Source: Marinitenerispora sediminis (GTDB taxonomy: Bacteria > Actinomycetota > Actinomycetes > Streptosporangiales > Streptosporangiaceae). From it: a stretch of DNA of 48,318 bases. The position numbers were made by a program, and so were the translations under genes. The stretch is from the NCBI RefSeq assembly GCF_003336425.1, contig NZ_QEIO01000029.1, forward strand, positions 1 through 48,318. Reading direction: 5' to 3'. Shown here piece after piece: positions 34,741 through 42,366 of the stretch (its first letter is position 1; each line of letters starts with the position of its first letter). A model generated the notes under the pieces. The model saw only the letters and a list, made by a program, of their open reading frames with translations. It was not told the origin of the DNA and searched no databases.

Positions 34741-35063
34741 GGGGGATCTCCTTTTTGTCCTGGTGAGAGCACCGTAGTGGTGCGGCCCGGCCGGATCCGC
34801 CGATCTGGCCGGGGCAGGTCAGCAGGTGATCCCACGAGCCCCGGTGAGCGTCGTCGGCGCAGCCCCCTGCGCAGGTCACCGCGTGTCCGCGCGGTGTCAC
34901 GCACAGCGGGGGCGCCCGGACGCTCCGGACGGCAACGCGGCCCCGTGACGGCCCGGGCGCGGGGCCCGCCGAGAGGGACGCCGGCGGTCTCCGCGAAGCG
35001 GCGCTGACCGCGTGGGCGGTGTCCGCGGCCGAGGGGGCCGGCCACGCGGAGCCGTCTCGCCGT
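34741..35063. other. Gene-free upstream region of the DUF4352 gene
   Basis: About 320 bases with no convincing gene. They must hold the minus-strand promoter of the DUF4352 gene, but I see no clear -35/-10 pair. Confidence 0.5.
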
Positions 35064-35092
35064 GCGCGGGACTCCCCGGTCCGGGCCCGCGC
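35064..35092 (-). terminator. Hairpin after the TPP enzyme gene
   Basis: GCGCGGG (35064-35070) pairs with CCCGCGC (35086-35092), beginning 22 bases past the stop codon of the minus-strand TPP gene. It is a moderate candidate without a T tract. Confidence 0.45.
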
Positions 35093-35114
35093 GTCCTCCG
35101 GCGCGTCGCCGGCC

Positions 35115-36809
35115 TCAACCGGCACGGTGGCCGCGGCCCAGGAGTTCTGCCATGGTCGCCTCCGGGCTGATCACCTCCGGGTCGGTGCGGGCGTCGACCA
35201 GGGTGGGCAGGTCGCAGGCCAGTGCCTCCCCGAGGGCCTTCTCCAGCTCTTCCGGTGTGGTCGCCGTCGCCCCTCGGGCGCCGAGGCCGCGGGCGTAGCC
35301 GGCGAGGTCGAGCGGGCCCCCGATGCCGACGGCGGCGGTGCGGCCCAGTTCCCGGGCCTGGTGCATGGCGATCGTCCCGTACAGCCCGTTCTGGAACACG
35401 ACGACGATGACCGGCAGCCCCAGCCGGACGGCCGTCTCCAGTTCCTGGCCGGTCATCAGCACGCCGCCGTCGCCGACCACCGCCACCACGGTGCGGTGCG
35501 GTTCCACGAGTTTGGCGGCGACCGCGGCCGGCACCGCGTACCCCATGGCGCCGCTGGTGGGGGCGAGCTGGGTGCGCGGATGGCGGTAGGACCAGCCCCG
35601 GTGCAGGAACGCCGCGAAGTTCCCGGCGTCGTTGGTCACCACGGAGTCCGCTGGCAGCACCCGGCGCATCGTCGTCACGACGGCCCACGGGTGCAGCCGG
35701 CCGCCGGGATGGCCCGCCGCGTCGGCCGGCGGCGTGGTGGTGTCCCGCCACGCCTGGTTGGCCGCCGTCCAGTCGCGGGCCGGGACGGACACGGGCGCCT
35801 CGGCGAGTGCGGTGAGCGCCCGGCCGGCATCGGCCACCGCGCCGAGCCACACCCCGGTGACCGCACCGACCTGGTCGGGGTCGATGTCGAGCTGCGCGAC
35901 GCTCGGCCGGGCGCCGAAGCCCGCGCTCTCGGGCAGCCGGTAGGTCTGGGTGGTGATCTCGCCCAGCCGCGACCCCACGACCAGGACCGCGTCGGCCTCC
36001 TCCAGGCCCCGCAGTACCGCGGCGGGGCAGCCCAGCCCGAGGTGGCCGAGGTAGAGCGGGTGGTCGTTGGGGAACACGTCCTGGCGGCGCCACGAGGTGT
36101 AGACACCCGCGCGGTAGCGCTCGGCCGCCCGGACGAGCGCGTCCCGCGCGTCCCGTGCACCGCCGCCGGCGATGATCACCGGCCGCTCGGCCTCGGCGAG
36201 CCAGGCGGCGATCCGGTCGCGCTCGTGCCCGCCGAGCGGGGGCCGCGGCGGCCAGGCGGTGCCGGGCAACCGACCCGGCGACGGTACCCGCTGCCCGAAC
36301 AGGTCGCCGGGGACGGCGATGGCCACGGGCCCCGGCCGGCCGGTCGTGGCCACCCGGATCGCCTGGGCGGTCACCTCGGCCAGCCGGTCGGCCCTGGTAA
36401 CGGTGGTCGTCCACTTGGTGATGGGGGAGTAGAAGGCGGTGAGGTCCACCTCCTGGAACGCCTCACGGCCCAGGTACTCGGTCTCCACCTGCCCGAGGAA
36501 GACGACCATCGGGGTGGAGTCCTGCCGCGCGGTGTGCACCCCCACGGCCAGGTTCGCGGCTCCGGGACCGCGCGTGGCGGCGGCCACGGCCGGGACGCCC
36601 GTCAGCTTGGCGTCGGCCTCCGCCATGAATCCCGCGCCGTTCTCGTGCCGGGTGGACACCAGCCGCATGGCGGGGTGCCGTTCCATCGCGTCCAGCAGTT
36701 CCAGGAAGCTCTCCCCCGGCACGGTGTAGCAGCGCCGGACTCCGGCGTCGACGAGCACGGACACCACCTGGTCGGCTGCGGTCTCGGGAAGCGAGGGCTG
36801 GGTGTTCAC
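35115..36809 (-). CDS. Thiamine pyrophosphate-dependent enzyme (acetolactate synthase-like)
   Basis: The 564-residue product has the three-domain layout of the ALS/POX/benzoylformate decarboxylase superfamily: an N-terminal Pyr domain with the catalytic Glu in STRHENGAGFMAEA near residue 50, a central domain with RPVIIAGGGARDARDAL, and a C-terminal PP domain with the TPP-magnesium motif VVGDGGVLMTGQEL followed by VVVFQNGLYGTI. Substrate cannot be assigned. No small regulatory subunit (ilvN) is nearby, so biosynthetic acetolactate synthase is unlikely, and an oxo-acid decarboxylase or oxidase is possible. GTG 36809 has GAAGGA upstream. Confidence 0.88.
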   Translation of the reverse strand: MNTQPSLPETAADQVVSVLVDAGVRRCYTVPGESFLELLDAMERHPAMRLVSTRHENGAGFMAEADAKLTGVPAVAAATRGPGAANLAVGVHTARQDSTPMVVFLGQVETEYLGREAFQEVDLTAFYSPITKWTTTVTRADRLAEVTAQAIRVATTGRPGPVAIAVPGDLFGQRVPSPGRLPGTAWPPRPPLGGHERDRIAAWLAEAERPVIIAGGGARDARDALVRAAERYRAGVYTSWRRQDVFPNDHPLYLGHLGLGCPAAVLRGLEEADAVLVVGSRLGEITTQTYRLPESAGFGARPSVAQLDIDPDQVGAVTGVWLGAVADAGRALTALAEAPVSVPARDWTAANQAWRDTTTPPADAAGHPGGRLHPWAVVTTMRRVLPADSVVTNDAGNFAAFLHRGWSYRHPRTQLAPTSGAMGYAVPAAVAAKLVEPHRTVVAVVGDGGVLMTGQELETAVRLGLPVIVVVFQNGLYGTIAMHQARELGRTAAVGIGGPLDLAGYARGLGARGATATTPEELEKALGEALACDLPTLVDARTDPEVISPEATMAELLGRGHRAG

Positions 36810-37231
36810 GGGGGTCCTTCCACGTCGAAGGGGCGGAACCGTCACCGCCTTACTGCCCCGCCCGGCGACCGCCGTCACCTGCCGACCGCCGACGCGCGCC
36901 GCCACGGCGCACACGGGCGCCCGCCGGGGCCGGCCCCATGGCGCGCAAGCCGAAGGAGCACCGGCCCGCCCCGGCCCGCGGGCGGGACCGCCACCGCACG
37001 GGGCCGCGGGCGCTGGGCCGCCGGCCCCGCACCGGGCGGCCCACCGGGGACACGGGGGACGAGGCGTTCGACCACGTGCTACCCACCGCACCCTGGCCGA
37101 CGAGTGGTCCCACGCCGCCCCCACCGGTCCAGGACCGAACGCCGCGCGGCGTTCGGCGCGTGGACGCATCCCTGTGACCCCCACCGGTTCGCACCGCGAT
37201 CGGTGGCCCGCCGCGTCCCGCGTCACCAGCC
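36810..37231. other. Gene-free spacer with a 22-bp palindrome
   Basis: About 420 bases without a convincing gene, between the TPP gene and the PIG-L pseudogene. It contains the palindrome annotated at 37135-37156 and the TPP gene's promoter, which I cannot place. Confidence 0.5.
37135..37156. terminator. 22-bp perfect palindrome downstream of PIG-L gene
   Basis: CCGAACGCCGC followed by GCGGCGTTCGG is a perfect palindrome 75 bases beyond the PIG-L stop. It could end that transcript or be a repressor site for the TPP gene that starts about 325 bases further on. Confidence 0.4.
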
Positions 37232-38028
37232 TCACCGGTCAGAACTCCGGGGGACGATGGTGGAGGCGGGCTTCGCCGCGGGGCTCGTCGCGGGGTCGAC
37301 GAACCACTCGCGGCCGAGGACCAGGCCGAACACCGGAGTGGGGAGCTGGACCAGCAGGCGCATGACGGGGGCGATGCGGCCGCTCCCGTTCACCTCGGAC
37401 CGGTGTGCGGCGAGCGCGGCCTGCTTCTGCCGGGCGTACCTCCGGACATCCAGCCGGTGGGTGATGGCGGCCGCGGGGCTGTAGGCGGAGCGGAGCTGCT
37501 CGTCGTCGAAGCGGAAGGGGATCCGCAGGACGCGGATCAGCCGCACCAGGCGCCCGACCACCTCGCGGGGCATCGTCGCCTCCAGCACGGTGCGCACACC
37601 GGCCATCTCGGCGGCACGCCGGCCGACCTCGTGGACCCGCACGTGGTCGGGGTGCCCGTACCCGCCGTTGCGGTCGTAGCTGAGCAGCACGTCGGCGTCC
37701 TCCTGACGCAGCAGGCGAGGCGTCTCGCGGCCTCCTCCACGTCGGCGCGGACGAACCTGGCGCGGTCCGGCGGGTCGGGGTAGCGGACGGGGCCGTGCCC
37801 GCTGCTGGCGTAGCCCAGGTGCGCGACCCGCTGGGCGCCGAGGACGGCCGCGCTGGCCCGCAGCTCCGCCAGCCGCGGAGGCCCCTCGGGCGGGACGGGA
37901 CCCATGAGCCCGTCCGTCGCCACCACGATCGCCACCCGGTGCCCCTCCGCCGCGGCGCGGGCGAGGGTTCCGCCGGTGAGCAGCACTTCGTCGTCGGGGT
38001 GGGCGTGGAACGCCACGATGGTCGCCAT
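37232..38028 (-). pseudogene. PIG-L family deacetylase, split by a one-base frameshift
   Basis: The N-terminal part from ATG 38028 (MATIVAFHAHPDDEVLLTGG) carries the zinc-binding AHPDDE motif. Near 37714-37716 the frame breaks: a run of three C on the coding strand appears as two. After that the family sequence continues in another frame (LLRQEDADVLLSYDRNGGYG, then HPDHVRVHE with the third zinc ligand) to the stop at 37232. Restoring one base would give a 265-residue protein. Members remove N-acetyl groups from sugar conjugates, for example in mycothiol metabolism. A sequencing error in the C run and a real recent mutation are both possible. The ATG appears leaderless. Confidence 0.85.
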
Positions 38029-38034
38029 CGGCCA

Positions 38035-38063
38035 ATTATGGGGGCCCGGCCGGGGCGGGTCAT
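38035..38063 (-). promoter_or_regulatory. Promoter of leaderless PIG-L gene
   Basis: On the minus strand ATGACC (38058-38063) and CATAAT (38035-38040) are 17 bases apart, and CATAAT ends six bases before the ATG. No ribosome binding site is present. Confidence 0.6.
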
Positions 38064-38236
38064 CTCGCAGGGCGGCCGCCGCGCGTCTGGTGGCGGCCAT
38101 GGCGGAACGGATTCCGGGCGCGGAGCGAGAGGACCGGACGCGCGGCCGGTGCGTCGCTGTCCTGGGGGTGCGGCCGGTCTCCCGCCCCCGAGGGGCCGTC
38201 CGCAAGAACGTTCAAGACGCCCCGGGCCCCGCCGAC

Positions 38237-38242
38237 TAGCGT
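38237..38242 (+). promoter_or_regulatory. -10 element of leaderless azlC
   Basis: TAGCGT ends eight bases ahead of the azlC GTG at 38251, which lacks a ribosome binding site. The -35 is unclear (TTCAAG at 38211 is 20 bases away). Confidence 0.5.
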
Positions 38243-38250
38243 CGTCGGAC

Positions 38251-39000
38251 GTGACACACCGTACGTTCCTCCCACTCTCCCTCTCCCCGCCCGTCCGCGA
38301 CGGCCTCGGCGTCGGCCTCGTCGTGGGCGTGTCCGGTCTGGCCTTCGGCACCACCGCGGTGAGCGCCGGGCTCACGGCGGCGCAGGCCTGCGCGCTCAGC
38401 CTGCTCTGCTTCACCGGTGCCTCGCAGTTCGCGCTGGTGGGCGTGGTCGCCGGCGGCGGCAACGTGATCGCCGGGGCGGTGGGGGCGCTGCTGCTGGGCG
38501 GGCGCAACACGCTGTACGGACTGCGCCTGGCGGAGCTGCTCGGCTGGCGCGGTGTCCGGCGGGTCGTGGCGGCGCACGGGGTGATCGACGAGACCACCGC
38601 GGTGGCCCTCGCCCAGTCGGGCCGGACCGACGCCCGTACCGGGTTCTCGGTCACGTTCGCCACCCTGTTCCTGCTGTGGAACTGCTCGACGCTGGTCGGC
38701 GCGATCGCCACCGAGCAGATCGGCGACACCCGGGTGTTCGGCCTGGACGCGGTCGGCCCGGCGATCTTCCTGGCGCTGCTGTGGCCGCGGCTGCGGGAGG
38801 GCGGCCGGGTGCTGCTCGTGGCCGTGCTGGGAGCGGGAATCGCGGTCGCCGCGACCCCGCTGCTGCCGCCGGGCGTTCCGGTGATGCTGGCCGCCGTGGC
38901 GGCGCTCGCCGGCCCGTCCGGCGCCCCGACCACGGGCGGCCCCGGGTCCGCGGCGGACCCGTCGGCGGCGTCGGCCGCGCCCGAGGGGAGGCAGCCGTGA
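38251..39000 (+). CDS. azlC: Branched-chain amino acid exporter large subunit AzlC
   Basis: AzlC and AzlD form a two-subunit membrane exporter of branched-chain amino acids. The 249-residue product has about seven membrane helices and the AzlC motif FTGASQFALVGVVAGGG, then LLLGGRNTLYGLRLAELL. GTG 38251 begins VTHRTFLPLSLSPPVRDGLG; the upstream extension is not family-like. The stop overlaps the azlD GTG (GTGA). An AraC-type regulator lies convergently downstream, a common pairing. Confidence 0.94.
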   Translation: MTHRTFLPLSLSPPVRDGLGVGLVVGVSGLAFGTTAVSAGLTAAQACALSLLCFTGASQFALVGVVAGGGNVIAGAVGALLLGGRNTLYGLRLAELLGWRGVRRVVAAHGVIDETTAVALAQSGRTDARTGFSVTFATLFLLWNCSTLVGAIATEQIGDTRVFGLDAVGPAIFLALLWPRLREGGRVLLVAVLGAGIAVAATPLLPPGVPVMLAAVAALAGPSGAPTTGGPGSAADPSAASAAPEGRQP

Positions 39001-39311
39001 CCCTGTGGATCGCCATCCTGCTGACCGGTATCGGGTGCTACCTGCTCAAGTACGCCGGCCTGTCCGCCCCGCGCCGCCTGCTGGACCACCCGCTGGTGAA
39101 CCGGTTCGCCATGACCGTCCCGGTCGCGCTGCTCGCGGCGCTGATCGCCCTGCAGGCGATCGCCGACGGCCGCGACCTGGTGCTCGACGTTCCCAAGCTC
39201 GCCGGCCTGGCCACCGCGGTGGTCGCGCTGCTGCTGCGGGCGCCGTTCCTGGTGGTGATCCTCGCGGCGGCCGCCACCGCGGCGGGCCTCCGGCTCCTCG
39301 GGGTGGGGTGA
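38997..39311 (+). CDS. azlD: Branched-chain amino acid exporter small subunit AzlD
   Basis: This 104-residue protein has about four membrane helices, beginning TLWIAILLTGIGCYLLKYAG. The AzlD family pattern is continued by MTVPVALLAALIALQ and a final helix pair. The GTG at 38997 overlaps the azlC stop by four bases, so the subunits are translationally coupled. Confidence 0.93.
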   Translation: MTLWIAILLTGIGCYLLKYAGLSAPRRLLDHPLVNRFAMTVPVALLAALIALQAIADGRDLVLDVPKLAGLATAVVALLLRAPFLVVILAAAATAAGLRLLGVG

Positions 39312-39909
39312 CCTCGCGCCCGACCCGGCGGAGGGCCGTTCGCGCACGGTCGCCAGCTCCGCGAGCCGGGCGGGCGCGGCCGCACCGCGCGACCGCCCGA
39401 GAGGGGAGTCGACCGCCGCGGAGGCGGAGCCGAGCCGGGCCGCGCCCTGTCCGGCGGGAGCCCGGGCATCGCGCGGCGATGCCCAGCTCCGGGGGCGCGC
39501 TCGGGGCCGCCCGGTCGGACGGGCCGGACCACCGGGTGCGCCGGCCGTGAACGGACGCGGGTGCGCGTTGCCGCCGTCATCGGGGTCATCGGAACTCGGC
39601 CCGGCGTCCGGATCGTGGCACGCGTCACCGCCGCGCAGGAGGAGGACCGCTCCCCGGCGCTGGACCCGGCTCGGTCGTGGACGCCACCGGTGGTGGATCG
39701 GCGGCGCCCTGACGCGGCCGGTGGGCCGGGTCTCCCACCGCGGCGGTTCGACCGCCTCGGGGCGGCTCGTCCGCAGCCGCGGGCGGACGCGGGCCGAGGC
39801 CGCTGGTGTGCGGGACCGGGGGAGGGCACCCCTGAGCGCTCCGTCCCCGCCTGCGGCCCGGATCCACCGGCGTGCCGCGCGCGTCCGGTCGCGGCCCGGG
39901 CGGCGCTGG
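39312..39909. other. Gene-free convergent spacer with a hairpin
   Basis: This 598-base stretch lies between the ends of azlD (plus) and the AraC gene (minus). Reading frames inside it are Arg/Gly/Pro-rich without family resemblance. The only clear structure is the hairpin at 39464-39484. Given its length it may hold a decayed gene, but I cannot identify one. Confidence 0.5.
39464..39484. terminator. Hairpin between azlD and the AraC gene
   Basis: GGGCATCGC (39464-39472) and GCGATGCCC (39476-39484) form a perfect 9-bp stem with a 3-base loop. It is a candidate bidirectional terminator for the two converging transcripts. Confidence 0.55.
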
Positions 39910-40785
39910 TCAGTGCGGCGGGAGCGCGTTCCGCTCGGCGGACGCCGTCCCGCGTTGGTAGACGCCCGGCGGAACGCCGAGCCGCCGCTTGAAGTGGCGG
40001 GTGAGGTGTGCCTGGTCGGCGAAGCCGACCCGGGCCGCGACCTCCCCCGGCGCGACGCCGTCGGCCAGCAGCCGGCGGGCGCGGAGCACGCGCTCCTGGT
40101 TGAGGTAGGCGTGCGGGGGCAGCCCGTACGCGGTCCGGAACGCGCGCAGCAGCGCGAACGGGGCGGCGCCGACAGCGGCGGCCAGCTCCGCCAGCGAGGG
40201 CGGGTCGACGAGGTCCGCGTGCAGGATGTCGCGGGCGCGCACGGCGGCCTGCGACCGCGTGGTCCGGCCGGCCTCCGGCGAGCGGAGCGCCGCGTCCGGC
40301 CGGGCGTGCCGGCGGACGAGCTCGCGCAGCGCGGCCGTCGTCAGCGAGGACGCGGCGAGCCGGTCGCCCCGCTCGGCCGCGAGGTGCGCGGCGCGCATCA
40401 GCCGTGCGGTCTCCGGGTCGTCCAGGACGCTGGCCGCGAAGGTCGGCGGAGCCGTGCGCCCCAGTTCGCGGGCGATCTGGGCCACGACCGGGACCTCGGG
40501 GTACAGCATCCGGTACCGCCAGCCCTCCGGCAGCCCGGCGTGGCCGGTGTGCACCTCGCCCGGCTCCACCACGACCACGCCGCCGGCCCCGGCCCGGTGC
40601 AGCTCGCCCCGGTAGCGGTACTCCTCGATCCCCGCCTCGATGACGCCGATCGCGTATTCCTCGTGCACGTGCCGGTCGAAGCGCTGCCGGACGAACGACG
40701 CGCGCAGCAGTTCGACGTCGGGCAGCCCCGGGTGCCGCCAGTACCGAGCGCTCTCTCTGGCGGCCGGGCCGCCCTCACCTGCCAT
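39910..40785 (-). CDS. AraC-family transcriptional regulator with cupin-like sensor domain
   Basis: The 291-residue protein has an N-terminal AraC-binding cupin domain (about 25-130, with FDRHVHEEYAIGVIEAG and VVVVEPGEVHTGH) and two C-terminal helix-turn-helix motifs (LAELAAAVGAAPFALLRAFR and VAARVGFADQAHLTRHFKRR, the AraC signature). Regulators of this type often sit beside azlCD and probably control it, responding to an amino acid. ATG 40785 is chosen because upstream residues are not family-like; the ribosome binding site is weak. Confidence 0.92.
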   Translation of the reverse strand: MAGEGGPAARESARYWRHPGLPDVELLRASFVRQRFDRHVHEEYAIGVIEAGIEEYRYRGELHRAGAGGVVVVEPGEVHTGHAGLPEGWRYRMLYPEVPVVAQIARELGRTAPPTFAASVLDDPETARLMRAAHLAAERGDRLAASSLTTAALRELVRRHARPDAALRSPEAGRTTRSQAAVRARDILHADLVDPPSLAELAAAVGAAPFALLRAFRTAYGLPPHAYLNQERVLRARRLLADGVAPGEVAARVGFADQAHLTRHFKRRLGVPPGVYQRGTASAERNALPPH

Positions 40786-41068
40786 CGTGCTGATTCGTCC
40801 GTCGTCTCTGTGCCGGAGGAGGCGGCCGGTGCCGGACGCGGCGGCCGCCGTCGCGGGGCGGGCGCCCTCGCGCGCCGGGCCCGGAGCCCGAGGGTACCAA
40901 CCCGGTCCCATCGGCGAAGCGCGAGGTCAGGTCGCGGCGCCGGTGGCCGGGGCCGGGACGGTCCGCGCGGCGCGCGGACCGGCAGGGCGGCGCGCGGCCG
41001 CGGCACGTCGGCCGCGTCCCGCAGGCCGCTGACGGAGGCATCACCTGCCCGGCCGTACCCCGCTCCTC

Positions 41069-41074
41069 TACAGT
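41069..41074 (+). promoter_or_regulatory. -10 element of leaderless GNAT gene
   Basis: TACAGT ends eight bases ahead of the ATG at 41083 in the 297-base gap from the divergent AraC gene. No ribosome binding site is seen and no good -35. Confidence 0.5.
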
Positions 41075-41082
41075 TGGTCCCC

Positions 41083-41508
41083 ATGCTGAGCATCAACCTC
41101 GCCGAGTCGTTCCAGGACCGGGCCCGGGTGTTCGTCATCCGGGGCGCGGTCTTCGTGGCCGAGCAGCGGGTCCCCGTCGAGGAGGAGTGGGACGACCGCG
41201 ACCTGGACGCCGACCACTTCCTGGCCCTGCTGGACGGTGTTCCCACGGGCGCCGGGCGGCTCGCGGTCGACGGGGACGAGGGGCTGCTGGGGCGGCTCGC
41301 CGTACTGCCGGAGGCGCGGGGCACCGGGGTGGGCGCGGCGCTCGTGCGGGCGATCGAGCGGCGGGCGGCCGAGCGCGGGCTGCGCGCCGTCGAACTGCAC
41401 GCCCAGACGCACGCCCTCGACTTCTACGCCCGACTCGGCTACACCGCCTACGGCGCGGAGTTCATGGACGCCGGTATCCCGCACCGCCACATGCGCCGGG
41501 AGCTGTGA
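41083..41508 (+). CDS. GNAT-family N-acetyltransferase
   Basis: This 141-residue single-domain GNAT enzyme carries the acetyl-CoA motif A (LGRLAVLPEARGTGVGAALV, with the R-G-x-G-x-G/A P-loop) near residue 68 and motif B (ALDFYARLGYTAYGAEFMDAG, then HRHMRREL). The pattern is that of the ElaA/YjcF subgroup, whose substrates are mostly unknown. ATG 41083 is supported by a -10 element eight bases upstream and by typical length. Confidence 0.9.
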   Translation: MLSINLAESFQDRARVFVIRGAVFVAEQRVPVEEEWDDRDLDADHFLALLDGVPTGAGRLAVDGDEGLLGRLAVLPEARGTGVGAALVRAIERRAAERGLRAVELHAQTHALDFYARLGYTAYGAEFMDAGIPHRHMRREL

Positions 41509-41591
41509 GCGCCGCCGCGGCGCGCCGCCGTCACACCGGGTGGTGTAGGCAGCGCCACACCCCCGAGGGAGGCGTTGGCGGCCGGTTGTAA

Positions 41592-41609
41592 CTTACCGAA
41601 CCGTAGGAT
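41592..41609 (+). promoter_or_regulatory. Possible operator/-10 upstream of thioesterase gene
   Basis: CTTAC-CGAACC-GTAGG is an imperfect inverted repeat in an AT-richer island and overlaps a -10-like TAGGAT (41604-41609). Similar symmetric sites serve TetR-type regulators of lipid genes, but no regulator is next to it. Confidence 0.3.
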
Positions 41610-41661
41610 TTGGCGGTGGACCGCATGGTCCGCCCACCCCCGAGAGACCGGCGAGGCCCCC

Positions 41662-42321
41662 ATGACCGTCGAAGCGCAGCCCGTCGCGGGACTCCCTGAT
41701 CCCACCGACTTCGGGTTCAGCGTGGTGCGCGAGTCCGAGATCCCCGACGAACTGCTCGCCCTGGTGGCACGCGTGCGCGACCTGGTGGACACCGTCGCCC
41801 ACACCGAGGCCGACCCCGCCGAGCTGCGGGAGGTGGACGCGGCGCTCGCCCAGGTGACCGAGCGCCTGGCGGGCCGGCGCCGCGACACCGGCGCCCTCCT
41901 CCTGCACCAGCCCGCCGGCGGGCCGGCCGAGTACGGCACCGTCACCAACCTCGTCGCGGGTCCCACGAACCCCGTCGCGCCGCCGCTGGTCCTGGCGCAC
42001 GCCGACGGCGGGCTGCGCGGCGAGGTCACCCTCAACGGCATCTACCAGGGCCCGCCCGGCCTGGTGCACGGCGGCTGGCTGGCCGCCCTGCTCGACCAGG
42101 CCCTCGGCGCCGCCGCCAGCGCGGCCGGCATGCCCGGGCTGACCGCCAACCTCACCGTGGACTACCGGCGCCCCACACCGCTGAACGTCCCGCTGACGGT
42201 CACCTCGCGGGTCACCGGCACCGAGCGCCGGAAGGTGTTCGTGTCCGCCGAGATCCGCCACGACGGCGAGGTCACCGCCGAGGGGACCGCCGTGATGGTG
42301 CGGCTCGCGATCCCCGAGTGA
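41662..42321 (+). CDS. PaaI/4HBT hotdog-fold thioesterase
   Basis: The 219-residue product has an N-terminal helical region (about 1-95) and a C-terminal hotdog domain with the motif GPPGLVHGGWLAALLDQALG near residue 130, the HGG seen in PaaI/4HBT acyl-CoA thioesterases. LTANLTVDYRRPTPLNVPL and a C-terminal beta pattern complete it. It probably hydrolyses acyl-CoA esters. It is 45 bases upstream of an acyl-CoA synthetase, which suggests a joint lipid or CoA function. Confidence 0.88.
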   Translation: MTVEAQPVAGLPDPTDFGFSVVRESEIPDELLALVARVRDLVDTVAHTEADPAELREVDAALAQVTERLAGRRRDTGALLLHQPAGGPAEYGTVTNLVAGPTNPVAPPLVLAHADGGLRGEVTLNGIYQGPPGLVHGGWLAALLDQALGAAASAAGMPGLTANLTVDYRRPTPLNVPLTVTSRVTGTERRKVFVSAEIRHDGEVTAEGTAVMVRLAIPE

Positions 42322-42366
42322 CCTGAACGCATGACCGGAACGACCGCGGTCGGATAGGCAGGAGCC

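Noticed and set aside
37700-37730. Programmed ribosomal frameshift in the PIG-L gene
   Set aside because: There is no slippery heptamer or downstream pseudoknot, and the family is not known to use recoding; a mutation or base-call error is simpler.
39547-40640. Plus-strand frames between azlD and the GNAT gene
   Set aside because: They overlap the clear AraC-family gene on the minus strand and are composition-driven; the GNAT domain begins only at 41083.
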